Of a DNA stretch of 64,000 bases, positions 45,422-54,558 are shown piece by piece (position 1 is the first letter of the stretch; each line of letters starts with the position of its first letter). Source of the DNA: Chryseobacterium fluminis (lineage in GTDB: Bacteria; Bacteroidota; Bacteroidia; Flavobacteriales; Weeksellaceae); assembly GCF_026314945.1 (NCBI RefSeq), contig NZ_CP111121.1:248001-312000 (forward strand). The letters are read 5' to 3'. The notes under the pieces were generated by a model. That model had not been told where the DNA came from and made no database searches. It worked only from the letters and a program-made list of their open reading frames with translations. The position numbers and the translations under genes were made by a program.

Positions 45422-46561
45422 TTATAAGTTTTTCCTAAGATGTTCCAATGCATTGATGATGAGCTCGTCATCTTTGGCAAAACTAAACCGGATGTAATCA
45501 GAATTATTCCGGGAATCATAAAAGGCAGAAAGCGGCAGACACGCCACTTTCTTCTCTATGGTCAGCCATTTGGAGAATTCCACATCCGTCATGGTCTCTG
45601 AAATATTTCTGAAATTCACGATCTGGAAAACGGAGCCTTCAGATTTCTGTTCCACCTTAAATGGAGTTTCAAGGATCAATTCATTAAAAAGATCTCTTTT
45701 TTTCTGCATCCATTGACCCGTTTCAACAGGATCAAAAACCTCTAAATATTTTGCAATCGCATATTGACAGGGCGCATTGGCACCGTAAGAAATGTACTGC
45801 TGATGACACTGGAACCTCGCGGTTAAGTCTTTCTGAGCCAATACATAGCTTACCTTCCAGCCCGTGGTATGAAACATCTTGCCAAATGAAAATATGCAGA
45901 ATGTTCTCTTTCTTAATTCAGGATGCATAAATGAGCTGTAATGGGAAACTCCGTCATAGCAGTATAAATCATAAATCTCCTCTGAAATAAGATAAATTTC
46001 CTGGTCTTTAATCATTTCATACAACTGGCCCCAGTCATGCTCCGTCCAGATTTTTCCGGTGGGATTCTGAGGAGAATTAACAATGATGGCTTTGGTTTTT
46101 TTGGAAATACAAGCTTTCAGTTCGTCCCAGTCTGTAGCAAAACCATGTTCAGGATTATAATAGACAGGAATCCCTCCGTTCATCATGATCGAAGGCCCGT
46201 AAGTATAGTACGACGGTTGTATGACGATAACCTCATCTCCCTGGTTTATAACGGATTTAAGCGAAGTGTATAAAGCAAAAGTTGCGCAGGGAACGATCGT
46301 AACTTCATCCTGGATGACAGAAATCCTGTTTATTCGCTGATTGTTAAACCGGATAATACGCTCAATCAGTAAAGAATTTCCGGCAAGGGGTTCATAATTA
46401 TGAAAATTCAGGTCAGAAGATTCCTTCAGCCATTCTTTTAAACGGGGATCGATATCGAAATCAGGTAAGCCTAAAGACAGGTCAAAACTATGATGCTTTG
46501 AAGCAAGTTCAGACATGGTAATGAAAAAAGAATGATGATTAAATCCGTAAATATGATCCAT
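45422..46561 (-). CDS. PLP-dependent aminotransferase (methionine/YbdL-like)
   Basis: A 379-residue class I/II aminotransferase. The PLP Schiff-base lysine is in SFGKMFHTTGWKVSYV. NSPQNPTGKIW and SEEIYDLYCYDG supply the cofactor Asn and Asp/Tyr. It resembles the YbdL/kynurenine aminotransferase group that uses methionine, aromatic amino acids or their keto-acids. It is divergent from the M28 peptidase gene. Confidence 0.88.
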   Translation of the reverse strand: MDHIYGFNHHSFFITMSELASKHHSFDLSLGLPDFDIDPRLKEWLKESSDLNFHNYEPLAGNSLLIERIIRFNNQRINRISVIQDEVTIVPCATFALYTSLKSVINQGDEVIVIQPSYYTYGPSIMMNGGIPVYYNPEHGFATDWDELKACISKKTKAIIVNSPQNPTGKIWTEHDWGQLYEMIKDQEIYLISEEIYDLYCYDGVSHYSSFMHPELRKRTFCIFSFGKMFHTTGWKVSYVLAQKDLTARFQCHQQYISYGANAPCQYAIAKYLEVFDPVETGQWMQKKRDLFNELILETPFKVEQKSEGSVFQIVNFRNISETMTDVEFSKWLTIEKKVACLPLSAFYDSRNNSDYIRFSFAKDDELIINALEHLRKNL

Positions 46562-46648
46562 AATCGTTGTGTTTTTATCAAATATAATAAAAATATTGAT
46601 GCTTCACGGATTAAAAAAAAATCTTATTTTTAGTGAAATTATATGATA

Positions 46649-47677
46649 ATGAAAAAACTATTCATTCCTTTATTTTCCATAGCAGTTCTGGTAAGTTGCG
46701 AATCTGCCAAAGTGTCCCGTAACGGAAATTCGCCAGCCTCAGCATCTTCATCTGATGGGAAAGGTGACCGGGATTTTCTTGCTGCCTATAAGACGATTAA
46801 AGCTGATGATCTAAAGAAGAATCTATATGTAATCGCCTCTGATGAAATGGAAGGAAGAGATACAGGAAGCCCGGGTCAGAAAAAAGCGGGAGTGTATATG
46901 ACGGATTATTATAAAAGGCTGGGTATTTCTTTCCCTAAAGCTCTGGGATCCTACTACCAGAAAGTTCCTGCCGACTTTATGAAAAAAAGAGGCGGCGGAA
47001 ATCTGCCTGATTCTGAAAATATTCTAGCATTCATCGAAGGTTCGGAAAAGCCGGAAGAAATTGTGGTTGTTTCTGCACACTATGATCATGTGGGCACCAG
47101 GAATGGAGTGGTTTATAACGGGGCGGATGATGACGGAAGCGGAACAGTCGCGGTGATGGAAATTGCAAAAGCCTTTCAAAGTGCAAAAAAAGCAGGTAAA
47201 GGTCCGAAAAGATCGATCCTCTTTCTTCATGTAACAGGCGAAGAACATGGCCTATTCGGTTCGGAATTCTATACGGATAATCCTGTTTTTCCTCTGGCCA
47301 ATACTGTTGTGGATTTAAATATTGATATGATCGGCCGTGATGACCCTGAAAACAGAGGGAAGCAGTATGTCTATGTCATTGGTTCTGAGATGTTGAGCTC
47401 CGAACTTAAAATCATCAATGAAGCGGCGAACAGAAAAACCAATAACCTGGAACTGAATTACCGGTATGATGACCCTAATGATACTGAAAGATTATATTAT
47501 AGATCAGATCATTATAACTTCGCTAAAAATAACGTTCCGGTGGCATTTTTCTTTGACGGGATCCATGAAGACTATCACAAACCTACTGATGATGTAGAAA
47601 AAATTGACTATGCTCTTCTCGAAAAAAGAACACAGCTTGTCTTTGCCACAGCATGGGAAATTGCCAACAGACCTTAG
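46649..47677 (+). CDS. M28 family zinc metallopeptidase lipoprotein
   Basis: About 342 residues counted from MKKLF at 46649. The signal peptide ends in LVSC, a lipobox. The M28 metal and catalytic residues are evident: HYDHVG (His), NGADDDGSGT (bridging Asp), TGEEHGLFGS (catalytic Glu), NIDMIGRDD and the final EDYHKPTDD His. It should be an outer- or inner-membrane-anchored aminopeptidase or carboxypeptidase. Confidence 0.92.
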   Translation: MKKLFIPLFSIAVLVSCESAKVSRNGNSPASASSSDGKGDRDFLAAYKTIKADDLKKNLYVIASDEMEGRDTGSPGQKKAGVYMTDYYKRLGISFPKALGSYYQKVPADFMKKRGGGNLPDSENILAFIEGSEKPEEIVVVSAHYDHVGTRNGVVYNGADDDGSGTVAVMEIAKAFQSAKKAGKGPKRSILFLHVTGEEHGLFGSEFYTDNPVFPLANTVVDLNIDMIGRDDPENRGKQYVYVIGSEMLSSELKIINEAANRKTNNLELNYRYDDPNDTERLYYRSDHYNFAKNNVPVAFFFDGIHEDYHKPTDDVEKIDYALLEKRTQLVFATAWEIANRP

Positions 47678-47826
47678 CGGATTGTGGTTGATAAAAAGTA
47701 GTTCAGATTTTTTGCTGCTTATCCTGAAGGAAAAAAGGAGCGATATCGGTACGATTGCACTGAAATGAAACAGCATTATACAGAAAAGAAATAAAATGAG
47801 TCCCGAACCTTTTAAAAACAGATAAA

Positions 47827-48192
47827 ATGAAACTCAACATGAAATCGATCCGCCCATTTATAGGGGCTCAAAATTTTAATATCAGCAGAGATTTTTACAG
47901 AGATCTCGGCTTTGAAGAAGTGGTTTTAGAACCAAAGCTTTCCCTTTTTCAAAAGCAGGATATAGCTTTTTATCTTCAGGATTACTATACAAAAGATTGG
48001 GTGGATAATACCATGATCTTTGTTGAAGTCGAAAATGTAGAAGAATTCTGGAGTCAGCTTGTGGATTTGCAGCTTGGTGATCAATATCCAACGGCTAGAC
48101 TGTCACCGATAAAAACAATGGAATGGGGCAGCGAATGTTTCCTGCATGATCCATCCGGAATTTTATGGCATTTCGGACAATTTGCTAAGTAA
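47827..48192 (+). CDS. VOC (glyoxalase/bleomycin-resistance) family protein
   Basis: A 121-residue single VOC domain: FIGAQNFNISRDFYRDLGFEE at the start and CFLHDPSGILWHFGQF at the end. VOC proteins bind metal or act as drug-binding or small-molecule lyase/isomerase folds; the function here is unknown. Its promoter region is separate from the M28 gene. Confidence 0.82.
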   Translation: MKLNMKSIRPFIGAQNFNISRDFYRDLGFEEVVLEPKLSLFQKQDIAFYLQDYYTKDWVDNTMIFVEVENVEEFWSQLVDLQLGDQYPTARLSPIKTMEWGSECFLHDPSGILWHFGQFAK

Positions 48193-48386
48193 ATATTTAA
48201 TATATTTTGAATATTTTAATGAATAAATTTACTTACATATTATAGAGTAGATTTAAATTATTAATTATACGCTTAAATATTGAATTTAATGATTAATTCA
48301 TAATAAAATAACTGTTTTAAAAATAATTGTTAAAAAATTTTTTAGTTTAAAAATTAATTATACATTTGCTTTGTCAAACAACAGAA
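48193..48386 (+). promoter_or_regulatory. A+T-rich promoter region of the ilv operon
   Basis: TACATTTG at 48361-48368 matches the Bacteroidetes -7 box TAnnTTTG. A good -33 TTTG is not seen at the standard distance. The predicted transcript would start just before the leader ORF at 48387. Confidence 0.6.
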
Positions 48387-48464
48387 ATGCATACAACATT
48401 CAACAATATTATTACTATCATTATTATCATTATCGGTTCCGGTGATGAGCGGTGGTATTGTTGA
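48387..48464 (+). CDS. Isoleucine-rich leader peptide of the ilv attenuator
   Basis: A 25-codon ORF (ATG 48387, TGA 48462-48464). Codons 8-16 read IITIIIIII, giving eight Ile codons in nine, then GSGDERWYC. It contains no Leu or Val codon, so the ribosome would sense charged tRNA-Ile only. Its last third overlaps the 5' antiterminator strand (48444-48456), the arrangement needed for classical transcription attenuation. Confidence 0.87.
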   Translation: MHTTFNNIITIIIIIIGSGDERWYC

Positions 48465-48517
48465 TATTTTATAAATCTTAAAATAAAAAACCATCCTCAT
48501 CCGAGGATGGTTTTTTT
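48444..48517 (+). promoter_or_regulatory. Transcription attenuator: alternative antiterminator and terminator
   Basis: Terminator: 48485-48498 pairs with 48503-48516 (core CCATCCTC / GAGGATGG, loop ATCC), followed by a T run to 48517. Antiterminator: GATGAG (48444-48449) pairs with CTCATC (48496-48501) and GGTGGT (48451-48456) pairs with ACCATC (48490-48495, one G-U), with C48450 bulged. The two share the left terminator arm and are exclusive. A ribosome stalled on the Ile codons leaves 48444-48456 free and favours read-through; one reaching the stop codon covers it and favours termination. Confidence 0.88.
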
Positions 48518-48557
48518 ATGTCTGAAATCAGGTAATTAATTATTTAAAACACAGAAT

Positions 48558-49463
48558 ATGTACTACAACGAGAAAAGCATTCTTTATTACGATGGTGAAT
48601 TTGTAGAAGCAACGAAGGCCAAAACCGATCTGTATGGCCAGTCTCTTCATTATGGCTACGCTGTTTTTGAAGGCATTAAATCATACAAAACAAAGAATGG
48701 AACCAGGATCTTTAAAGCGAAAGAACATTATGACCGCCTGAAAAAATCCGCAGAACTGATGATGATTCCCTTTAACTATACTTCCGAACAGATGGTTGAA
48801 ATAACGTATTAGCTGCTGGAAATGAACGGTCTCAGCAATGCCTACATCCGTCCCCTGATTATATGCTCTCCCAATATGTCACTTTCCAAAAGTCACAAAA
48901 GCTCGCTGGTGATTGAAGTCTGGAACTGGAATAACGGATATCTTGCCAATCATATGCGGATCATGACCTCATCCTTTGAGCGTCCCAATCCTAAGGCTTT
49001 CAGAGTGGAAGCGAAAGTAAGCGGGCATTACGTCAATTCAATTCTGGCATGCCAGGAAGCAAAAGATAAGGGTTTTGACGAAGCGCTTCTGCTCGATGCT
49101 GACGGATATGTTGCCGAAAGTTCCGGAGCTAATGTTTTTTTTGAAAAAAATTCAAGATTATATACGCCTCCTGCAGGAAGCATTCTTCCGGGCATTACAA
49201 GAGCCACGGTTTTTGAAATATGTGAGCGGCTAGGGATTTATTACGAAGAAAAGCTGTTTAAACCTGAAGAAATGAGGGGCGCGGATGCCGGTTTTTTCTG
49301 TGGGACAGCCGCCGAAATCGTGGCACTGGAATCTCTGGATGAGATCTCTTTCCGGATGAATTGGGAAGATAGCCTTTCTGCACTTGTCCAGAAAGCTTAC
49401 AGACATCTCGTATCAGAAGAAGATTACACGTACCTAAAATCACAACTGCAATGTGCCAACTAA
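48558..49463 (+). pseudogene. Branched-chain amino-acid aminotransferase with internal stop
   Basis: The frame encodes a class IV aminotransferase of the expected ~301 codons but has TAG at 48810-48812, between VEITY and LLEMNGLSNAYIRPL. Catalytic features are intact: YDGEFVEA at the start, the PLP lysine in VEAKVSGHYVN, and AESSGANVFF. It would transaminate Ile, Leu and Val. A CAG-to-TAG change is the simplest explanation. Re-initiation at 48822 would lack the first ~88 residues. Its 3' end overlaps ilvD by 13 bp. Confidence 0.9.
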
Positions 49464-51129
49464 ATAAATATTCTAAGACCCTTACCCAGGATCCGACACA
49501 ACCAGCCACCCAGGCTATGTTTTACGGGATAGGATTTACGGAAGAAGATTTTGCAAAGCCACAGATCGGGATTGCCAGTATGGGATATGACGGGAATACC
49601 TGTAACATGCATCTTAACGGATTATCTGAGATTGTGAAAAAAGGGGTAAAAGAACAGAACCTCGTGGGCCTGATGTTTCATACCATAGGCATCAGTGACG
49701 GAATGACCAACGGAACAGACGGGATGAGATATTCTCTGGTTAGCAGGGATCTCATCGCAGACAGTATCGAAGCCGTTTGTGCGGGACAATATTATGACGG
49801 TTTAATTACGGTTCCGGGTTGCGATAAAAATATGCCCGGATCTGTGATGGCCATGGCAAGACTTAACAGGCCTTCTATTATGGTGTATGGAGGAAGTATA
49901 GAAGCAGGCTCGTACAAAGGGCAGGACCTGAATATTGTTTCCGCCTTTGAAGCATTGGGAAATAAGATCGCAGGAAATCTCTCTGACAAAGATTACAGCG
50001 GAATTATCAAAAATTCCTGTCCGGGTGCCGGAGCCTGTGGTGGCATGTATACCGCCAATACGATGGCTTCTGCCATTGAAGCTTTAGGAATGAGCCTGCC
50101 TTATTCGTCGTCATATCCCGCTTTAAGCAAAGAAAAAAAGAAGAATGTTTTTACGCGGGACATTATATCAAAATTTTGCTGGAAAAAGACATTAAACCTT
50201 CGGACATTATGACTTACAAAGCTTTTGAAAATGCATTAAGAATAATAATGGTTTTGGGCGGAAGTACCAATGCCGTTCTTCATTTCATTGCCATAGCGAA
50301 AAGTATAGGGCACGAGCTGACCCTTGATGATTTTCAGAAAATAAGTGACTCCACCCCTCTTTTGGCAGATCTGAAGCCGAGCGGGAAATACCTGATGCAG
50401 GATTTACACGAAGTTGGAGGAGTTCCGGCCGTGATGAAATATTTGCTGGATATCGGACTGATTCATGGAGATTGTCTCACCGTGACCGGAAAAACCATTG
50501 CTGAAAATCTTCAGAATGTTACTTCCATTATAGAACGCGAACAGAATATCATCCGCGAAATTAATGATCCTATCAAGAAAACAGGACACATACGGATCAT
50601 GTACGGAAACCTTGCCGAGAGAGGCTGTGTTGCAAAAATAACGGGAAAGGAAGGTGATTTTTTCAAAGGGAAAGCCAGAGTCTTTGATGGTGAAAAAGAA
50701 TTTATCAAAGGAATTGAAGACCAGCTTATTTGTGACGGAGATGTCATTGTCATCAAAAATGAGGGACCAAAAGGCGCACCCGGAATGCCGGAGATGCTGA
50801 AACCGACTTCAGCATTAATGGGCTCCGGTTTAGGTAAAAATGTTGCCTTAATTACAGACGGCCGTTTTTCAGGAGGGACCCATGGTTTCGTAGTGGGCCA
50901 CATTACGCCGGAAGCTTTTGAAGGAGGCCTGATCGGGTTGGTTAAAAATAATGACCTCATTGAAATAGATGCCGTGAAAAATACGATCAATCTGATGGTT
51001 GACGAGAAAGAGCTTGAAGAAAGAAAACGGAGTTTTAAACAACCGGATTTCAAAGTTAAAAGTGGTGTTCTGTACAAATATGCAAAATTGGTTTCAGATG
51101 CTTCACAAGGTTGTATAACAGATTTTTAA
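49451..51129 (+). pseudogene. Dihydroxy-acid dehydratase, frameshifted
   Basis: The first frame (49451-50212) has the iron-sulfur cysteines: [22 protein letters not shown] and [16 protein letters not shown]. Beyond A7 at 50133-50139 the frame changes. With one added A the reading becomes [20 protein letters not shown] and joins [17 protein letters not shown], continuing to TAA at 51129. The restored length is ~560 codons, typical for IlvD. It catalyses the third common step of Ile/Val synthesis. As sequenced, the two halves would not form an enzyme. Confidence 0.92.
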
Positions 51130-51138
51130 TTGTAAAAA

Positions 51139-52878
51139 ATGGAATTATCATTAAGAGATACCCCGCCGAAAAAAGAGTCTTCAACAGGGCGGAAACTGAA
51201 GGGTGCAGAAGTAATTCTGGAAATCCTGAAGGCAGAACAAGTAACGACCCTGTTCGGATATCCGGGCGGAGCAGTGATCCCTATTTACGATGCACTGTAT
51301 GATTATAAAGAGCATATCCGTCACATTCTGGTACGGCATGAGCAGGGAGCGATCCACGCTGCACAGGGATTTTCAAGATCTTCTCAAAACACCGGAGTTG
51401 TACTGGCAACAAGTGGCCCGGGAGCAACGAATTTAATGACAGGATTGGCAGATGCCATGATTGACAGCACGCCGCTGGTCTGCCTTACAGGTCAGGTATA
51501 CGCTTCTCTTTTGGGAACGGATGCTTTCCAGGAAGTTGATGTTCTTAATATGAGCATGCCGGTTACCAAATGGAATTGCCAGGTTACTGATGCCCGGGAT
51601 CTTCCAAAAGTATTGGCCAAAGCATTTTATATTGCAAAATCCGGTCGGCCGGGACCCGTTTTGATTGATATTACTAAAAATGCGCAGCTGCAGGAAATGG
51701 ATTTTGAGGAGTACAAATCCTGTGAATTCATAAGATCATATCTTCCCAAACCTAAGATAAGGTTGGAATATGTTGAAAAAGCAGCACACCTGATTAACAA
51801 TGCCCAAAGGCCGTTTGTCCTTTTTGGACAGGGAGTGATTTTGGGAAAAGCAGAAGAAGAGTTTAAAAAATTCATTGAAAAGACAGGGATTCCGTCTGCG
51901 GCAACAGCCCTGGGGCTGGGCGCCATTCCTACAGACCATCCGTTATATGTCGGAATGCTGGGAATGCACGGTCATTATGCCCCGAATAAACTGACGAATG
52001 AATGCGATGTACTGATCGCAGTGGGCATGCGCTTCGACGACCGGGTTACGGGCAGACTGGATCAGTATGCGAAACAGGCTAAGATCATTCATCTGGATAT
52101 CGATCTTGCGGAAATTGATAAAAATGTAAAAGCCGATGTCCCGGTGCTGGGAGACTGCAAAGAAACATTGGCCTTACTGACTGATCTCAGCAAAGAAAAT
52201 AAGCATCATCACTGGCTGGATCAGTTTCTGAAACTACAGCATGACGAACAGACGGAGGTTATCGAAAAAGAACTGAATCCGGATTCGGATGAATTAACGA
52301 TGGGTGAAGTATTAAAATACCTGAACGAAATCACCAATGGAGATCATATTATCTGTACCGACGTCGGCCAGCACCAGATGATTACATGCCGGTATGCACA
52401 ATTTAAAAATTCCAGGCGAAATGTGACTTCGGGAGGTTTAGGAACCATGGGATTCGGGCTTCCGGCTGCCATCGGTGCAAAAGCAGCAAATCCTGACCGG
52501 CATGTATTCTGTATCGCGGGTGACGGAGGATTTCAGATGAATATTCAGGAACTCGGGACCATTGCCCAGTTTAACATCGGTGTCAAGATGATCGTTCTGA
52601 ATAATTCTTTTCTGGGAATGGTTCGCCAGTGGCAGGAGCTTTTTCATGATAAAAGATATTCATTTGTAGACATCACCAGTCCCGATTTTTCAGCGGTCGG
52701 GAAAGGATATGGAATTGAAGGAAAGCAGGTGAACGACAGAAGAGAGCTCAGAGCAGCACTGGAAGAAATGATTCAGTCAGACGGCGCTTATCTTCTGGAG
52801 GTTAAAGTAAGTAAAGAAAATAATGTATTTCCTATGGTTCCCCAAGGTTGCAGCGTTAGTGAAATCCGTTTAAAATAA
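51139..52878 (+). CDS. Acetolactate synthase large subunit
   Basis: A 579-residue ThDP/FAD enzyme. The N-terminal PYR domain contains GYPGGAVIPIYDAL and the catalytic Glu in VRHEQGAIHAAQG. The C-terminal domain has the ThDP motif GDGGFQMNIQELGTI..FNIGVKMIVLNN. It makes acetolactate or acetohydroxybutyrate from pyruvate, the first committed step to Val/Leu and Ile. It is 9 bp after ilvD and 11 bp before ilvN. Confidence 0.96.
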   Translation: MELSLRDTPPKKESSTGRKLKGAEVILEILKAEQVTTLFGYPGGAVIPIYDALYDYKEHIRHILVRHEQGAIHAAQGFSRSSQNTGVVLATSGPGATNLMTGLADAMIDSTPLVCLTGQVYASLLGTDAFQEVDVLNMSMPVTKWNCQVTDARDLPKVLAKAFYIAKSGRPGPVLIDITKNAQLQEMDFEEYKSCEFIRSYLPKPKIRLEYVEKAAHLINNAQRPFVLFGQGVILGKAEEEFKKFIEKTGIPSAATALGLGAIPTDHPLYVGMLGMHGHYAPNKLTNECDVLIAVGMRFDDRVTGRLDQYAKQAKIIHLDIDLAEIDKNVKADVPVLGDCKETLALLTDLSKENKHHHWLDQFLKLQHDEQTEVIEKELNPDSDELTMGEVLKYLNEITNGDHIICTDVGQHQMITCRYAQFKNSRRNVTSGGLGTMGFGLPAAIGAKAANPDRHVFCIAGDGGFQMNIQELGTIAQFNIGVKMIVLNNSFLGMVRQWQELFHDKRYSFVDITSPDFSAVGKGYGIEGKQVNDRRELRAALEEMIQSDGAYLLEVKVSKENNVFPMVPQGCSVSEIRLK

Positions 52879-52889
52879 TGTAAAAAGAC

Positions 52890-53429
52890 ATGAATAAACA
52901 AGATTATACCATCAGCGTTTTCACCGAAAACCAGGTGGGACTGTTAACCAGAATATCCACCGTTTTTTCCAGGAGGAATATCAATGTGATCAGCCTGAAT
53001 ACTTCACCGACAGAGGTCGTGAGCATTTCGCGGTTTACCATTGTCATTAATGATACGGAAGAAATGGTCAGAAAGATTTCGAGACAGATTCAGAAGCTGG
53101 TAGATGTGATCAAAGTCTATTATAATACAGATGAAGATATCATCTGGCAGGAACTGGCTCTGTTTAAAATCGAAACCAAAATAGTCTCCGAAAAAGTCTC
53201 TGTAGAAAGAATTTTGCGGCAGTACGGAGCAGCAATTGTCTGCCTTAGAAATGACTACACGGTTTTTTCAATAGTGGGTCAGCAAGAGGAGACCGACAGC
53301 TTTTTAAAGGCACTGGAGCCTTTCGGGATTATAGAATTTATCAGAAGTGGAAGAGTAGCCATCATAAAATCCAGCGAAGGATTTAATAAAAAACTCAATT
53401 CATTTGAAGAAATGACCTCTTCACATTAA
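52890..53429 (+). CDS. Acetolactate synthase small (regulatory) subunit
   Basis: A 179-residue protein. The ACT domain is residues ~5-78: YTISVFTENQVGLLTRIST, then RRNINVISLNTSPTEV. The C-terminal half completes the regulatory fold. It binds valine (by family knowledge) and controls IlvB in the same complex. Confidence 0.93.
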   Translation: MNKQDYTISVFTENQVGLLTRISTVFSRRNINVISLNTSPTEVVSISRFTIVINDTEEMVRKISRQIQKLVDVIKVYYNTDEDIIWQELALFKIETKIVSEKVSVERILRQYGAAIVCLRNDYTVFSIVGQQEETDSFLKALEPFGIIEFIRSGRVAIIKSSEGFNKKLNSFEEMTSSH

Positions 53430-53496
53430 AAAATACAGATCATTAAAAAAAGACTTTAAAGAAGTCGATCACATTTAATCATAAAAAATTACAATT

Positions 53497-54558
53497 ATGG
53501 CATTAATTAAATTTGCAGGCGTAGAAGAAAATGTAGTAACAAGAGAAGAATTTCCGGTGGAAAAGGCCCGGGAAGTTCTGAAAAATGAAGTGGTAGCCGT
53601 TTTAGGCTACGGAATCCAGGGGCCTGGCCAGGCTTTAAATTTAAAAGATAACGGAATCAACGTTATCGTCGGTCAGAGAAAAAACTCAAAAAGCTGGGAT
53701 AAGGCAGTTGCAGATGGTTTTGTACCGGGAGAAACCTTATTTGAACTGGAGGAAGCAGCCCGCAAAGGGACTGTTTTCTGCTATCTGCTGAGCGACGCGG
53801 CCCAGATCGAATTCTGGCCGACCCTTGAAAAGCATCTGACACCGGGCAAAACATTATATTTTTCACATGGCTTCGGAATTACCTACAATCACCAGACCCG
53901 CATCGTCCCTCCAAAAGATGTTGACGTCATTTTAGTAGCTCCCAAAGGTTCCGGAACTTCACTCAGAAGACTTTTTGTAGAAGGAAAAGGATTAAACAGC
54001 AGCTATGCCATTCACCAGGATGCTACAGGAAATGCAAAGGATAAAGCAGTGGCTTTAGGAATTGCAGTCGGAAGCGGATATCTTTTTGAAACCAATTTCA
54101 AAAAAGAAGTGTACAGTGATCTGGTAGGGGAGAGAGGTACCCTGATGGGCGCGATTCAGGGAATTTTTGCGGCACAGTTTGAAGTTCTGAGAGCGCAGGG
54201 ACACAGCCCTTCTGAGGCATTCAACGAAACCGTGGAAGAACTGACCCAGTCTTTAATGCCTCTGGTGGCCGAAAACGGGATGGACTGGATGTATGCTAAT
54301 TGTTCTACTACGGCCCAGCGGGGCGCTTTGGACTGGTGGAAAAAGTTCTATGAAGCCACCAAACCCGTTTTTGAAGAGCTGTATGAAAGCGTAGCTGCCG
54401 GTCACGAATCCCAGAAATCAATCTTGAGCAATAGCAAAGAGGATTACAGGAAAAGTCTGAATAAAGAATTGGAAGAACTAAGAGAAAGTGAATTATGGCA
54501 GGCCGGAAAAGTCGTAAGATCGCTTCGCCCGGATAAAGCTTATGAATACGAAAAATAA
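53497..54558 (+). CDS. Ketol-acid reductoisomerase (class I-like)
   Basis: A 353-residue enzyme. The NAD(P)-binding N-domain has VVAVLGYGIQGPGQALNL, with the loop GQRKNSKSWDKA governing cofactor choice. The C-domain has the metal-binding SDLVGERGTLMGAIQGIF and the later EELTQSLMPLVAENGMDWMY. It converts acetolactate to dihydroxyisovalerate. Its last 17 bases overlap the start of ilvA in another frame. Confidence 0.95.
   Translation: MALIKFAGVEENVVTREEFPVEKAREVLKNEVVAVLGYGIQGPGQALNLKDNGINVIVGQRKNSKSWDKAVADGFVPGETLFELEEAARKGTVFCYLLSDAAQIEFWPTLEKHLTPGKTLYFSHGFGITYNHQTRIVPPKDVDVILVAPKGSGTSLRRLFVEGKGLNSSYAIHQDATGNAKDKAVALGIAVGSGYLFETNFKKEVYSDLVGERGTLMGAIQGIFAAQFEVLRAQGHSPSEAFNETVEELTQSLMPLVAENGMDWMYANCSTTAQRGALDWWKKFYEATKPVFEELYESVAAGHESQKSILSNSKEDYRKSLNKELEELRESELWQAGKVVRSLRPDKAYEYEK

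Noticed and set aside
47504..47776. A minus-strand ORF overlapping the M28 gene's 3' end
   Set aside because: Antisense to a clear metallopeptidase gene, with no recognisable motif.
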